Below are positions 1-10,466 of a stretch of DNA of 64,000 nt, piece after piece. The translations under genes were made by a program, and so were the position numbers. Numbering within the stretch: the first letter of the stretch is position 1; each line of letters opens with the position of its first letter. Source of the stretch: Amborella trichopoda (Eukaryota; Streptophyta; Magnoliopsida; Amborellales; Amborellaceae); NCBI RefSeq assembly GCF_000471905.2, contig NW_006499207.1, forward strand, positions 747,514-811,513, read 5' to 3'. The notes beneath the pieces were generated by a model. That model was not told the DNA's origin, ran no database searches, and saw only the letters and a list, made by a program, of their open reading frames with translations.

Positions 1-2007
1 GTTCTGCAGAGTCTGAGTCCTTGATCGGAAGCTCTTGCCTTGTGAGATCTTCTTGCCCCAATGAGGAAGTGATTTGGGGATCACTTACGGGGAGGTTATA
101 AAATTCTTGACACTCTTGCATCTTCTTTGCGAATATGATAAGGAAAGCTGTGCATTCTGACAAGTAATGACCTCTTATCAGATGATATTGACGCCAACGA
201 TCATCAGTCCCCAAAACAAGGCGAAGGGGTTGTCTTGCCTACTTTTGTGCGAATATGCCTTCCTGAAGCTTTATAATGACGAGGGTGTAAAGGATACCCA
301 GCATTTCGTCCTCCTCTTGAATGGTTACGACATGGGAGGCCTCAGCTACTCTGAAGGCCTTCTTTAAATCTTCAAGCTTTTCTAACCTTTTAGAATCAGG
401 GCTTCAATGATATCCTTCAGCGTGCAGCAATCATTTGTGGGATGATTGATCCTCCGATGGTAGGCACAATAATTTGCCTGAGTGTCAAGGCTAGATTGCT
501 TAGGGAACTTGGTTTTCAGAAGTTGGATCATATTCTGCTCCAATAATAACTGGAACAACGAAGGGACCCATTCCTTCATGAAGGGATAGACCTTATTCCT
601 ATGCCTGGTGAAATAATCACTCCTGTCTGGAGGTACCCGATTGTACAACTGTTGCTGTTTGCCAGCCTGGGGTGTTATCTTTGTCGTGCTTAACTCTTTA
701 GAAAAGTTCAAAGTTTGGGAGGGAGCCTTCTTTTAATCAGTGACCATAATAGCTGCACTAATTACCACTTTCTGTTGGCTACTCCATGTGTTTTTCTGAG
801 AGCCACCATTGCCCCTGTTGTTCACTGAACTTGTAGATGGTTGTCGTGCCCCACCATGATGGCGTGACAAACTTTCTATGTGAACTGATTTAGAGATCAA
901 GTCTAACATGGAGGTCGGATTAGAGGCCTCGACATGTAGAGTGATTTCAGGTCACATGTTCCGCACCCAAGTTTGGACAGCCTCCTTCTAGGGCATAGGA
1001 TTAGGATGGTGGGAAGCCAAGTTTCTCCATCTTGATATGAATTGATCTACGAGGTCATCAGGGTTTTGAGTCAAGGTGAGAAGCTTGATGGTTTGAACTT
1101 CTCTCTTGACCTCATAGAAGCGTTGATAGAACAGCTTCTCCATCTCCTCCCATGTACGCATCGAGTTTGGAGGAATTTGGGCATACCACTGGAATCTTGG
1201 GCCATCAAGGGTCTTAAAAAATTAGTGGAATATGCCCCATGAAAGGGAGCAATATGCTGGTTTGGGGAGGTGGTTCCACTGAATAGAGGAAACTTTCCTT
1301 TCTTATAATTTGAGGGGAACGGAACCTAATCAATATAGGAAGGATATGGTCTTTGATAAGGTGTCGCACCCTGTATGCCCAGAATTTGTCGGTTCTTTAG
1401 GCTATGGGTGATCATAGCATCAATATCTGACTGAGAAACTGGATGAGGGATAGAATTGTCCTGTGTGGTAAACAGAGGAGGTTGCTGTTGAGGTACACCA
1501 TCAGAGTGATGGGAATTGACCTCATGGTTAGCCGACTGGCATGCCACATCAATACGATCGATCTATTCCATCATTGCGTGCACCATATCCTCGAACTTGT
1601 TCATGCGATCCTCCAACGCATTGTTGGGCTCTTACGACCATTACGTTGACCGTTTCATTATAAGGGTCGACGTTAGTGGCAACAGAGGGTTTGTGAGCTT
1701 GACGGGTTGTATGTGGTAGGTCGTTCATTAAGGGGTCAGCATGCCTTAACTGAACTCGACTTTTGTACTGTAGATCACGTTTGGACCGGTTCTCGATGGT
1801 CTTGGGACCGTGGCTGAGGAGCAGTTCACGACGGTCATGGGATCGTGGCTGAGGAGTGGCTGGGTCTTTTTCTGCGACAGTAACCACAATACAGGGCTCA
1901 TTGAGCTCTTCTTCAGGCTTCATCGGCTGAAGGGGGTAGAAGGGATTCAGGTGAAGAGGGTCATCAAAATTAGCTGTTTTGGCTGCCTTGGTCACCTCCC
2001 TAGTCAA
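1..2007 (-). pseudogene. gag: gag of E-A (Tat-type, degenerate)
   Basis: This encodes the structural capsid/nucleocapsid polyprotein of a Ty3/gypsy element. From 2,007 downwards the minus strand gives an N-terminal segment related to the one at 29,760-30,050 of E-1 (shared 'NFDDP', 'LHLNPFYPLQ', 'DLPHTT' patterns). Next comes the conserved 'SQSDIDAMITHSLKN' and 'YQRPYPSYID' block (1,326-1,430), then a degraded capsid region at 720-1,320. The segment at 382-711 carries a knuckle YCAYHRRINHPTNDC, i.e. CX2HX4HX4C, with His in place of the second Cys of a canonical knuckle. A related second motif (GHYLSEC) lies near 100-200. Frames change between these blocks, so no intact protein is made. Assignment to Tat gag rests on the matching blocks in E-0, E-1, E-2 and E-3. 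Confidence 0.75.
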
Positions 2008-2120
2008 AATTCATAGACCTCTAATGCATTTAACCTTGAGGTTTTGATGGACCTCGCGTCAAAACTGTGATCTAGGTTGTGACTGGTCAACTCTTCTCGC
2101 ACAGGAGAGAGCTGTCTCCA

Positions 2121-3046
2121 TCAGGTGTGGCAATGGATGAGGGCCAGGAACTGGAATCTTCTTGAGCCCGGGAGGATGGAGGACTCGATCTTCCCTGAGG
2201 TCCATGCCTTGAGCTCTCTTATGAGCTCCAGAGACATGATGAAATTGTTGAGGCTGCTTCTGGATGGTACTCTTGAGGAAAACCTTCGAGTACTAAGGTT
2301 GAAGGTGCTTGCTTGATGAAGGAGGAGCAGGCAGGAGAAGGGTCGACTCATGAGGAGGCCTGAGTTGGGGACGAGGGGACGTCTGAGATGGCGATGCGTG
2401 TGCATCTCTTGAAGAGGTCAAGAACTACGAGCAGGTGTCTGTGAGAGAATAGGTGCAGGTTTGCCCCTTACAGGTGTGCTCGTGTGTGTATAGTAGAAGG
2501 ACGAAGAGCTCGTCTCCTATGTACTCGGGTTGGCCCAATATTGGCATTGCCCCGAGCAGTGAGGAGCACATGAGTGGCGTGCGCAGGATTTGGCCTTGGA
2601 AGGTTTGAACTTGAACACGGTCTCGAGACAAGGGAAGGGTTGCCCCGAGGTGTCACTTGAGTGGATGACCCACGAGCCTTGTGGTGTGTGTGAGTGGTGA
2701 AGACCGTGGGGTTTCCGCCTCGATGTGTTGAGCATATAAGGATAGAGACCAATGGTGTAGAAATGTGGGGAGTAACCTTATGGCGACCCACATGAACAAT
2801 GGCAAATTGCTTGCCTTTTGCAAAAAGGCATTGGGCAGCCTTTTGGTGTACCTCAGAAACACGATCGGCACGTGACTTGCCGGTGGCTAGGTGTGTGCTG
2901 TGTGGGGCAACATTAGTACTGCCAATGTAAGGTGCCTTGGTGTAGATTTCATCAGAGCGAAGAGATGGGGAGTGATGGACCTTCAAGTCCCTCCTTACAC
3001 CGGTCCAAGTTAAGACCTGGGAGCTAGACAAGGGGTCGTTGCTCAA
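2121..3046 (-). pseudogene. Leader ORF ('ORF1') upstream of gag in E-A
   Basis: Function unknown. The longest open piece is 2,468-3,046 (192 aa, starting MSNDPLSSSQVLTW), about 200 bases after the PBS. It shares an ordered set of motifs with the same position in E-0, E-1 and E-2: 'S.VLTW', 'DLKV', 'KAPxxGST', 'ATGKS', 'KGKQ'. It is rich in Ser, Thr, Pro and His, with no transmembrane segment or catalytic motif I can name. A related remnant continues at 2,121-2,405 in another frame. Ogre elements are known to carry an extra ORF between PBS and gag, and I infer this is its counterpart. Confidence 0.55.
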
Positions 3047-3241
3047 GAGGATGGTCAGGAACGAAGTTGAAGGACCTTGTTCCCTGGGGACACTCGCGAA
3101 TAAGGGGATAAGAAAAATCTTCGCTCTGGATAAATGGGTTACAAAACCCTGCAGCTATAAGTGAATATGAAAATAGAATGAAAATAGATAATAAAATAAG
3201 AGACTAGCCAAACAAGAACGATCCAACTAAGAGGTAGTAAT

Positions 3242-3259
3242 TCCCTAGTGGAGTTGCTA
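3242..3259 (-). other. Primer binding site of E-A (degenerate tRNA-Arg type)
   Basis: The minus strand reads TAGCAACTCCACTAGGGA, three bases inside the LTR end. It differs by a few transitions from the PBS at 28,440 and 53,219. The TGGCGACTCC.. form is the one associated with tRNA-Arg priming in Ogre-like elements. Confidence 0.7.
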
Positions 3260-3262
3260 AGC

Positions 3263-3499
3263 TGGTTAGGTGCCTCAATCTTGGCCTCCGAACCTAGAGG
3301 ATCAGGCGGCACACGCCTTGGGTTTTAGGGGAGACCCGAAAGTTGGCAGGCAACCTTATGAGGTCCTTGGAAACATTTTTACTCATTCTTAGACTATTCT
3401 GAGACTATAAAAAATTCCACATGTGAATCAGGATTTTATTGACCTGGCTTCTGTTTATTCATGCTGAGGATACAAGGTGACGAAAATTACCTTCAAACA
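3263..3499 (-). repeat. Internally deleted Tat LTR (about 237 bp) of E-A
   Basis: On the minus strand it starts TGTTTGAAGG, and its first ~160 bases match the start of the LTRs at 5,471 and 59,773 (shared 'GAAGCCAG.TCAATAAAA', 'CTGCCAA.TTT'). It then jumps near 3,338 directly to the last ~75 bases of a Tat LTR ('CTGATCCTCTAG..', 'GAGGCACCTAACCA'). The middle of the LTR, including the promoter, is missing. Its start side abuts 3'-region-like DNA and its end side abuts a PBS, as expected for an LTR shared by two adjoining copies. Confidence 0.65.
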
Positions 3500-5470
3500 C
3501 ATGCTCGACGGTTATATGGAACACACGCATCGGTAAAATGAGTGAGGAGGCTCTCATGGCAATGAAGGGAGGACATTCATGGCGGTTAAACGATGTGCGG
3601 CGGTGATGACACTCGCGACGTGGAGACGCACGTGTGACGGTGAAGACACTCGCGTTGGATGCCACCTGCGTCAGTTGAGAGAGAAAACACGCGCGGCGGT
3701 GAAGGGAACACACTCACAGCGGCTGAGCAAGACAAAACACACAGGGTGGGGAAGACACCCGCCACGGCTAAAGACACTCGCGGTTTGACATACGCGACGG
3801 TTAACACTCACGATAGAAGACACCCGCGGATGTTGACAATTATGGTGCCCACGTGTAAGACAGTTACGGCAGCTTGTCGAGGCCTCGTGGTTCAGGCATT
3901 TAGCTCGACCCGACCCATTATCTCTTGGCCTTATTTATGCATGTCGCCTTTTCTTTTCCTAAAATGTCTCTGGACGTTTTTTAAATGACGCACGAGTTCT
4001 TTGTGGACTCGTGAGTCTTTTTCATTTTTTGAGGGGCAATCTATGGGACACCTTGATTATAAAAAGGGGAAAACCTCTTTTTACCCTCTTCTTATATACC
4101 CCAGCAAAACTTAAGCACCCATGAGAAGAATCCGGCAAGGTAAAAGCAGGAGGCTTTGCAAGGTTTACCGATGAGATTCGGAGCTATTCCAGCAAAGAGA
4201 GATGTTTCAAATGGGTTTTTAGGCTACCACAGGGAGGTTATGGGTGGCTTTTCGAGGGGTTTCGATGCTTCTCATTGTTGGTTGCAGTGGTATCCGGGGT
4301 CCGCAAGGGTTGTTTCATTGGCTGGAAGTTTTTTGGCAGGGTATCTTGCAGAGGAGAAGAAGGGTTGCAGTTAGGCGAGGGGTCGCCGGGAAGCAAGTGG
4401 CTGTTAGGTTTCTGACCACACGCGTGAAGGGGAAGACGTGTAGTGTACGTTGGTTGAAGGGGCGGTGGTTACAAGTCGCATGTGTGATATCTCACACATG
4501 TGAAAGACGTATAGATGGGACTTGTACGGGGGTGACACATGAGGCAGTAGCACCCTCAGCAGCTTAAACACCCGTGGCAGCTAAACACATGCGGCAGCTA
4601 AATACTCACAGTAGCTACATTCAAGCACCACACTCTCGCAGTTAATTGCTCCTTCTTATCGTTCATGGTAGCTCCTATTTGACATGGACGATGACCTGTG
4701 TTTGTCACGCGCGGTGGCTTGTGTGATGACAGTCGCGGTGAGTTCAAATAAACATGCCCGATGGCATCAATCAACACACCCGGCAACTTTAGTTAACACG
4801 CCCGGAGGCTTGAATTGACACACCCATCGGTTTTCCTTCTCGACACGCATGGCGACTTCTACAAGATAGGCACTCACAATGTCAGGGATGTTAAGAAAGA
4901 TTTTGCCTCGACCAAGGGAGCTCAAGACTGACCACTTTACAGGTGTCATCTTAACTAGAGGAAGTCCAATTTGGCTCACAGAGCCTTCTTGCAAGCCTCG
5001 ATGGCCCCACAACATCACTTATGCGAGCGAGTCTGCTCGTTTCTGTGTTCGGGAGGATGCTTATGAGAATCCTCGTCCAGGAGAGAACATGATCCCCCTC
5101 TTTCATTTCCTTCACAGGGATATCGCATCGGGTGAAAGCCTGCCTACCCTTGGGAAGAGGATGGCCCAAACTGAGGGACTAACATGGTCTTTTGCAGGGC
5201 TTCAAATACAGGGGGAGCATCAGTTTTTAAAGTGGTACAACCCTTGGACTTTACATGTGTTGTGTTCAGATGTGAGCATATTGACGGTTTCATCCTTGGC
5301 AGCAGCAGTCCAATGCTCGACAGGATAGTTTGATCGCTGTCCCAATACCATGAAGGCATTAATGGAGACTTGGAGTCATGCTAGCAACACATGCCACTTC
5401 AGTTATGAAAAAGCAAGGATTTCTTTGCTAGACCTGCACTTTGTTGGTGGCCTACTGCTGATGGGGGCCA
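3500..5470 (-). mobile_element. Fragment resembling a Tat element 3' region (E-B), between the short LTR and E-0
   Basis: There is no LTR or pol here. At 3,560-3,830 and 4,560-4,860 lie degenerate ~30-base repeats with a GCGGCGGTGAAGACAC-like core. Between them is a stretch similar to the 3' region of E-2 (48,290-48,460): a GGGGCAATCT motif, then TATAAAAAGGGG. This places it as the 3' region of a minus-strand Tat copy cut by E-0. The stretch 4,880-5,470 is open in several frames (149 codons on the plus strand from 4,879), but I recognise nothing in it. Confidence 0.45.
4058..4065 (+). promoter_or_regulatory. TATA box of the antisense module (E-B copy)
   Basis: TATAAAAA followed by GGGG and an AAACC-rich stretch. 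The same arrangement occurs at 48,428-48,435 (+) and 37,916-37,923 (-), in each case on the strand opposite to the element's gag-pol. Small open frames follow at 4,156-4,374 and 4,244-4,567 with no recognisable domain. Confidence 0.4.
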
Positions 5471-6914
5471 TTATTTGAAGACATTTTTCAGCACCTTGGT
5501 CCTTGATGCGGAATAAAAAGAGAAGCCAGTCAATAAAACCTGAATTGCAGTTGAATTCTCGACAGTCTCAAAATTCCCCAGAGCAAGTGCAAATATTCAT
5601 AAGGAATTAAAAAGACCACCTGCCAAGTTTTGTCCCAATCTGACATGTCTAAGGCAGTGTTGAAAAAGAAAAAATTTCAAAAAACTCAGTCTCTAACATC
5701 TTGAAACAGACCCTGTAACTAGAACTCTAATTTCAGTGGGTCAAATGGTTGTGGGACGACTGTCATTGAATGTGGCACGGTCGAAAACCCTTATGGGTCA
5801 AGTTTCGGCTTAATCGGGAGCTCCAGGAGCAAGTTTTGGGTAAAAGACTAAAAAGCGGTAGGCCGTACACTATTCCCGTGCTCCCTCCCTGCACCAAATC
5901 ACCATTAATGGTGGCTGTTTTTACGGTCTTGGGCAGTGATTTTCAGAAGCCATATCTCACCTGTCTCGAGTTGAATCGCGCTCAATATTTGTGAGCGTGT
6001 TCGTCTCGTGAAGACAAACATTTCAATATGTGGCATGCCCCGTGATGACGCCCGAGCATGGAGAAAAGCTAGAGAGAAATTGCGGATTCGTGAAGAAAGT
6101 TCCAGGAAAATTAGCAACAATACACCTTGCTCGAGCGGCTATATCATGGCGCTCTCATAACGGATCTATGTGAGAGAAGTTCCACTACGTGCGTAGGTTT
6201 AGGGCTATCCTAGGTCTGAACGGTCAGATTTCACACACAAAGGCATCAAAGCTGCTGTAAGTTCTGGCCGCCAGAATTCAGATTCCGGTTAAAACCCAAA
6301 CGATGCAAAATCTTCGTCCGGGCACGAATCAAGCTACATTTTTTGCCACGCGATCGTGATGGTATACTCAATGCAATACAATGAAGAAATCATGGAAAAA
6401 CATCAAGAAACGAGCATACTATCAATCGGAAGTTTTCAAGATTCACTCGAATTTCAAGTCGCATGATCGTGGCTTAAAAATATAATATGTGGCTCGAAAT
6501 TGGCATCAAATCGACCATCATGACGAGCCGTACAAGAAAGTAATTATCTTTTGATGAAATGGGTGTCGGAGCAACCCGAAATCGGTCATGGAAGATCACG
6601 CACGTTCTAGGGCAGCAGTGGGGACTGTTTTGAAATTCCATGTATTGTTAGGCAGGGGCAAAACAATCATTTTGCACCCATTTTGAGAATTTCTTTTAAT
6701 TCAGTTAAATCTTAATTTTTAGCAATTATGGTAAATTTTGATAATTCCACCGATGTTTGGGCAAAAAGTTTAATGTATCACGTGATATCATTATACAAGG
6801 GACCCCCTTTGCTTAATAAATTTTCCATCTTTTTCATTCTTCGATCAGGTTTTGAGAGAGCGAGGAGGGAGAGAGAAACTTTTGGGTTGGTACCCCAGGG
6901 CTTAAGGTAAATTT

Positions 6915-8395
6915 CTTTCTCACTCTTTTCATCTCTTTATCTCTCTTCTCTCTCTTCTCTCTCTTTGTCTCTCCTCTTTCACAGACGACATAACTCCATC
7001 GCTGTCTGTGTTTCACTCTTTTTCTCTTCTTCCCTCTTTCCTTCGCTTGTGGTCTCATATGACCACAACTCTCCTCTTCCCTCTTCTGTGTGATCACTCA
7101 TGACCATAACCTTCCCCACTTTCTCCTTGTAGTTTAGCATGACCATAATTTCTCTCTTTTATTATTCTTTTATCCCCTACACGTCCATCTGCTTCCTATA
7201 CACCCTCGGGTCCACCTCCTCTTTCTTTCTCTAGTCGTCCCTCCGTTCCCTTTCTCTTCTTTTTCTGTGCACCTTCACATTACCCCCCTTTGTGCACCCT
7301 CGTGTTCTTTTTTCCTTCTCACTTTTTGTGGTCCCACGCGACGACCATTCCCCCTAACGCCGCCCATGAATATAATTCCATCGTCGCACGTGAACATAAC
7401 CTGTCGTCACACGTGAACCTCTATCTATCCGCGCTTGAACCTTTACCCAGCGCCGTGTGCGACCAACCACCACCCAACACCGTGTGTGACCGACCTCCAC
7501 GCATCGCCGTGTGCGACCAACCTCTTCCCATCGCCGTTTGCAACCCAACCTCTTCCCATCGCCGTGCGCGACCGAAGTCCATCGCAGTCCGCGATCACCA
7601 TCTCCTTCATCGCAGCCACCACTCATGAACTCTCTGTTACTCCCACCCCTTTTTTTTCGTTGTTTTCTTTTCGCGTCAAGTTTTCGTGACTTTCATTTTG
7701 TCTCATCCTCTCACGTAAAACCCAATAGTGAGCTAGCTCCTCACGCTTCTTTCTCTCTCTAAACGTCCAAACGAAATCTACTTATCCCTTTCGCTTCTTT
7801 CTTTTCGTTTGGAGTACTCATTAGCTTCGTTTTCATCCAAACTTTCGTCCAAGTAACCCAACAAAAACTCTCTCTGTAAACTAAATCTATTCCTTTTTCT
7901 TATTCATTGTTATCCTCTTCTATTCACATCATACCCAATAGTCTAATGGTAAACCTTCCCCCTCTACCGATTTACTGTTTTTTTTTTATTATTTCATTTT
8001 TGCTTAACCTAATCCATTTATATTATACTAACTTACGTTCATTCTATTTCTTCTACTTCATTCATTTCAGCTTAATCTTTCCAATCCTATTTTATTTTAT
8101 TTACCTTATTGATTTTATTATCTTATCCAATTTTATCTAATTCCATTTTAATTATTTATTTTCTTTATTTCATTTACCTCTTTTATTTTATTTATTCCAT
8201 CGTATTTTATTTCATTTTCTTTTACCCCTTTTATTTTGTTATCCTTTACTTCATTTTATTTTCATTCCATCTTCTAATTCCATTTTATTTAATTCATCTC
8301 TTTCATTTTCATTTCATCTCATTCTCTATTAATTTCATTCCACCATCACTTTTATTTTCACTTTCGTCTCTTTTTATTTTGAAGACCTAGCGAGA
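6915..8395 (+). repeat. Low-complexity pyrimidine-rich and T/A-rich tract in the E-0 LTR
   Basis: CTCTT-type microsatellite-like sequence runs from 6,915 to 7,310. At 7,435-7,610 there are about six 29-30-base repeats with a CGTGTGCGACCAACC core. From 7,880 to 8,390 comes a T-rich stretch (TTTTATTT, TTCATTT). The open frames here (7,290-8,390) are products of this composition, not genes. Confidence 0.8.
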
Positions 8396-8488
8396 GTCAC
8401 GCTAGTCTTCACCTCTTCTCTTTCTCTCCATCGCTTGTTTGACCAGATGGCAGGCTGAGTCTTGTGCTCGCGCTTTTCTCGTCGTCGA

Positions 8489-8790
8489 GCAGCATTGCCG
8501 CCGTGTTGGTTTGAGTTACTGTGCCCGTGTTGCTGCCACGTCAGACTAGCCATTGCGCCAGAGTAGCCATCGTGCTAGTTCTGTCATCGGGCAGTATTAC
8601 CGCCGTGCCGGTCTAAGTTACCGTGCTCGTCTTGCTGCCACATCAGACTAGACATTATGCGAAGCTGGTCGGTGTTGATTCTGTCGTGGAGTAGTATTGC
8701 CACCGTGCCAGTCTGAGTTACCATGCCCGTCTTACTGGCCCGTCAAGCCAATCACCGTACTGGTCTAGCCACTGTGCCAGCCTAGCTATC
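8489..8790 (+). repeat. Three tandem copies of a ~101-bp LTR segment
   Basis: Units begin at 8,489, 8,591 and 8,691 with GCAGCATTGCCGCCGTG-like sequence and carry a conserved GCTGCCAC.TCAGACTAG segment. The 2.6 kb LTRs have a single copy at the same place (27,935-28,030 and 56,159-56,240 on plus; about 43,220-43,300 and 53,660-53,750 on minus). The expansion is therefore specific to this LTR. Confidence 0.75.
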
Positions 8791-9287
8791 TCTTTGCTTC
8801 TCTCATTCTTTACGGTAAAATATATACCGAGGTCCCTTGTCTAGAAGATGCTGTGAGGCTGTCGAATTGACACGAATTCTCGTGTGTTATTTTTCCATTT
8901 CTTCCTTGAGTACACACACACGTGTGTGCTCGCCCTATAATAAGGTGGGGGCTTATGCCCCACTCGTCAATACTTTTAATGTGTGTGTGTGTGTGTGTTT
9001 GCAGGAAAGGATAAACAGGTCAAGAGAGGCAATTCCAAACCAGCCATAGGCTAGAGGTTCTTTCCAATGTGATCTCAGAGGGCGCCCACGTGAGCCAGCC
9101 CAGGTCTCTCATAGACCCACGTGAGGTAAGTCCCATCTCAAGACCCTAATTCCTCTCTTACCGGTTGGTACTTCTGCCCACGTCTTGTTTATGTGGTTCC
9201 CGAGAGAGCGATCTCAGGTCCCGAGTCCATTTCGAACCCGGAACCATAACCTGATCCAGAGGACGAGATCGAAGCACCTAACCAGCT

Positions 9288-9305
9288 TGACGACTCAACT
9301 AGGGA
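9288..9305 (+). other. Primer binding site of E-0
   Basis: TGACGACTCAACTAGGGA lies three bases after the LTR end. It differs from the best-preserved copy (53,219-53,236) by G>A and C>A/T changes typical of decay. Confidence 0.75.
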
Positions 9306-9317
9306 CACGCTACCCCA

Positions 9318-10298
9318 TTGTTGGATCGCTCTTGTTTGACCTTCCTTTCCTTTCACTCCTGCTCACTATATACACACCTGTCTTCGGGGTTGCTTAACCC
9401 CTTCATCCGAGTCGGGGCTTTCATAATCCCCGTACTTGTGAGTCTTCATCGGGAACAGGTTCCACGAACCTCGTTCCCGACCTTTCTCTTGAGCGTTGAC
9501 CCTGTGTCACGCTCTCAAGTCATCACCTGGAAAGAGGTGATGAACTTAAAAGTCCATCGCTCCCTATCTCCTTGCAATGGTGGACCCTCTGTCAACGCAC
9601 CCTGCATTGGTGGCACATATGCCACCACACATAGCAGGCACCCTGCTACCGGCAACTCACTTGCCGGTCTCACAGCTCGGGGCAGCCCGGAGGCCGCCCC
9701 TTCCACTTCTGCGACTGGCAGTTCATTTGTCGTTGCTCCTGCGGGTTGCCGCGAGGCTACCCCCCATTCTATATCGTTGCGGACCCCTGAAACAGGATGC
9801 TCGACACCAAGAGGAGGTGGCTCTGAAGCCACCACCTCACACACACCCACCCAAGCTATTGGATCATCCAATCTAGCTACACTTCAGGGCAACCTTCAGG
9901 TTATCTCGGGACACTATCAGGGTTCGGGTCTTCTTGAACCTAGCCTTACATCGTACCACTTGAGGCAACATGTTCGACTCTTCTGGGACTAGGCCTTGCA
10001 CACCCCTTGCATGTGCACTGCATCGCTAGGGGCAGCCTTGTTGTTGCGTTTGCCCGAGCACATGAGGGGGAACCTCCTAGTACCCCCTCCCAGCACTCAC
10101 TCTGTGAGGGCTGGTCACATTGGTATTCCATCACACACAGAGGCTCATGGCACTGAGCCTCTCAAGGCAAGACATGGTACTCGAGCTCGGGTTGACCCCC
10201 CAGGTCCCCTGAAGTTCTTTTGCATGGGGGGCACACACGCTAATACCCCCGCCGGCACGGAGCATATCTTTGCACTGTGCATACATGCATGGATCTAG
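9318..10298 (+). pseudogene. Leader ORF ('ORF1') of E-0
   Basis: Function unknown. A 224-codon open frame (9,318-9,992) begins just after the PBS. From about codon 60 it carries the leader-ORF motif series seen in E-A, E-1 and E-2: 'SQVITW', 'NLKVHRS', 'NAPCIGGTYATTHSRHPATGNS', 'VVAPAGCREATPH'. After a stop, related sequence continues in another frame to about 10,298. It is rich in Ser, Thr, Pro, Gly and His. The first ~50 codons are hydrophobic, but they overlap PBS-proximal DNA and are probably not part of the protein. This is the longest surviving copy of the leader ORF in the window. Confidence 0.55.
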
Positions 10299-10466
10299 CA
10301 GTCCACCCGGTTCCAAGGGTAATCACGTGAATGGATTGGAAGAACAGTTCCCCTTCACTCAAAGCCAGTACTACCAGGCAATGAAGAAAGGAAATCATGG
10401 TCAATCCCGAAATGGTGCTGGGAGTCCAAGACATTTAAAGCCCAGCTCAAGGGCAAGGAAGAAAAA

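Larger units (their letters stand above)
1..3499 (-). mobile_element. E-A: 5' part of a Tat-lineage Ty3/gypsy retrotransposon (truncated by the window edge)
   Basis: Reading on the minus strand, the order is a short LTR (3,499-3,263), PBS (3,259-3,242), leader ORF and gag running off the window at base 1. No RT or integrase is visible; they would lie to the left. Leader and gag match the corresponding parts of E-1 and E-0 in protein motifs and order. The gag frame has several stops and shifts, so this copy is dead. Confidence 0.8.
6907..9004 (+). other. Putative intron inside the LTR of E-0
   Basis: A donor-like AAG|GTAAAT at 6,907 follows a purine-rich 'GAGAGAG' segment. An acceptor-like TTTGCAG ends at 9,004 after a T/G-rich run. 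The same pair is conserved in position in the LTRs at 25,812 and 42,803 (906 and 851 bases). Splicing is inferred only from these sites. The pyrimidine tract lies just after the donor rather than only before the acceptor, which weakens the case. Confidence 0.3.
5471..9284 (+). repeat. 5' LTR of E-0 (about 3.8 kb)
   Basis: The start (5,471, TTATTTGAAG..) aligns with the LTR starts at 3,499 and 59,773, and the end (..CACCTAACCA) with other Tat LTR ends just before the PBS. It shares U3 segments with the other Tat LTRs, for example 'CCTGCCAAGTTTTGTCCC', and the stretch around 6,650-6,760. It is longer than the 2.6 kb LTRs because of extra pyrimidine-rich and A/T-rich DNA (6,920-8,390) and a tandem triplication at 8,489-8,790. 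Confidence 0.75.

Noticed and set aside
4091..4098. TATATAAG on the minus strand, first taken as an LTR promoter of E-A
   Set aside because: The LTR of E-A turned out to end at 3,499, and this site lies in 3'-region-like DNA. The plus-strand TATAAAAA at 4,058 is the one conserved in the other copies.
4879..5328. 149-codon plus-strand open frame starting MSGMLRKILPRPREL
   Set aside because: No recognisable domain; three minus-strand frames of 70-80 codons overlap it, and it lies in repeat-derived DNA. I cannot support it as a gene.
7907..8390. Hydrophobic open frames that look like membrane proteins
   Set aside because: They derive from a T-rich low-complexity stretch in the E-0 LTR.
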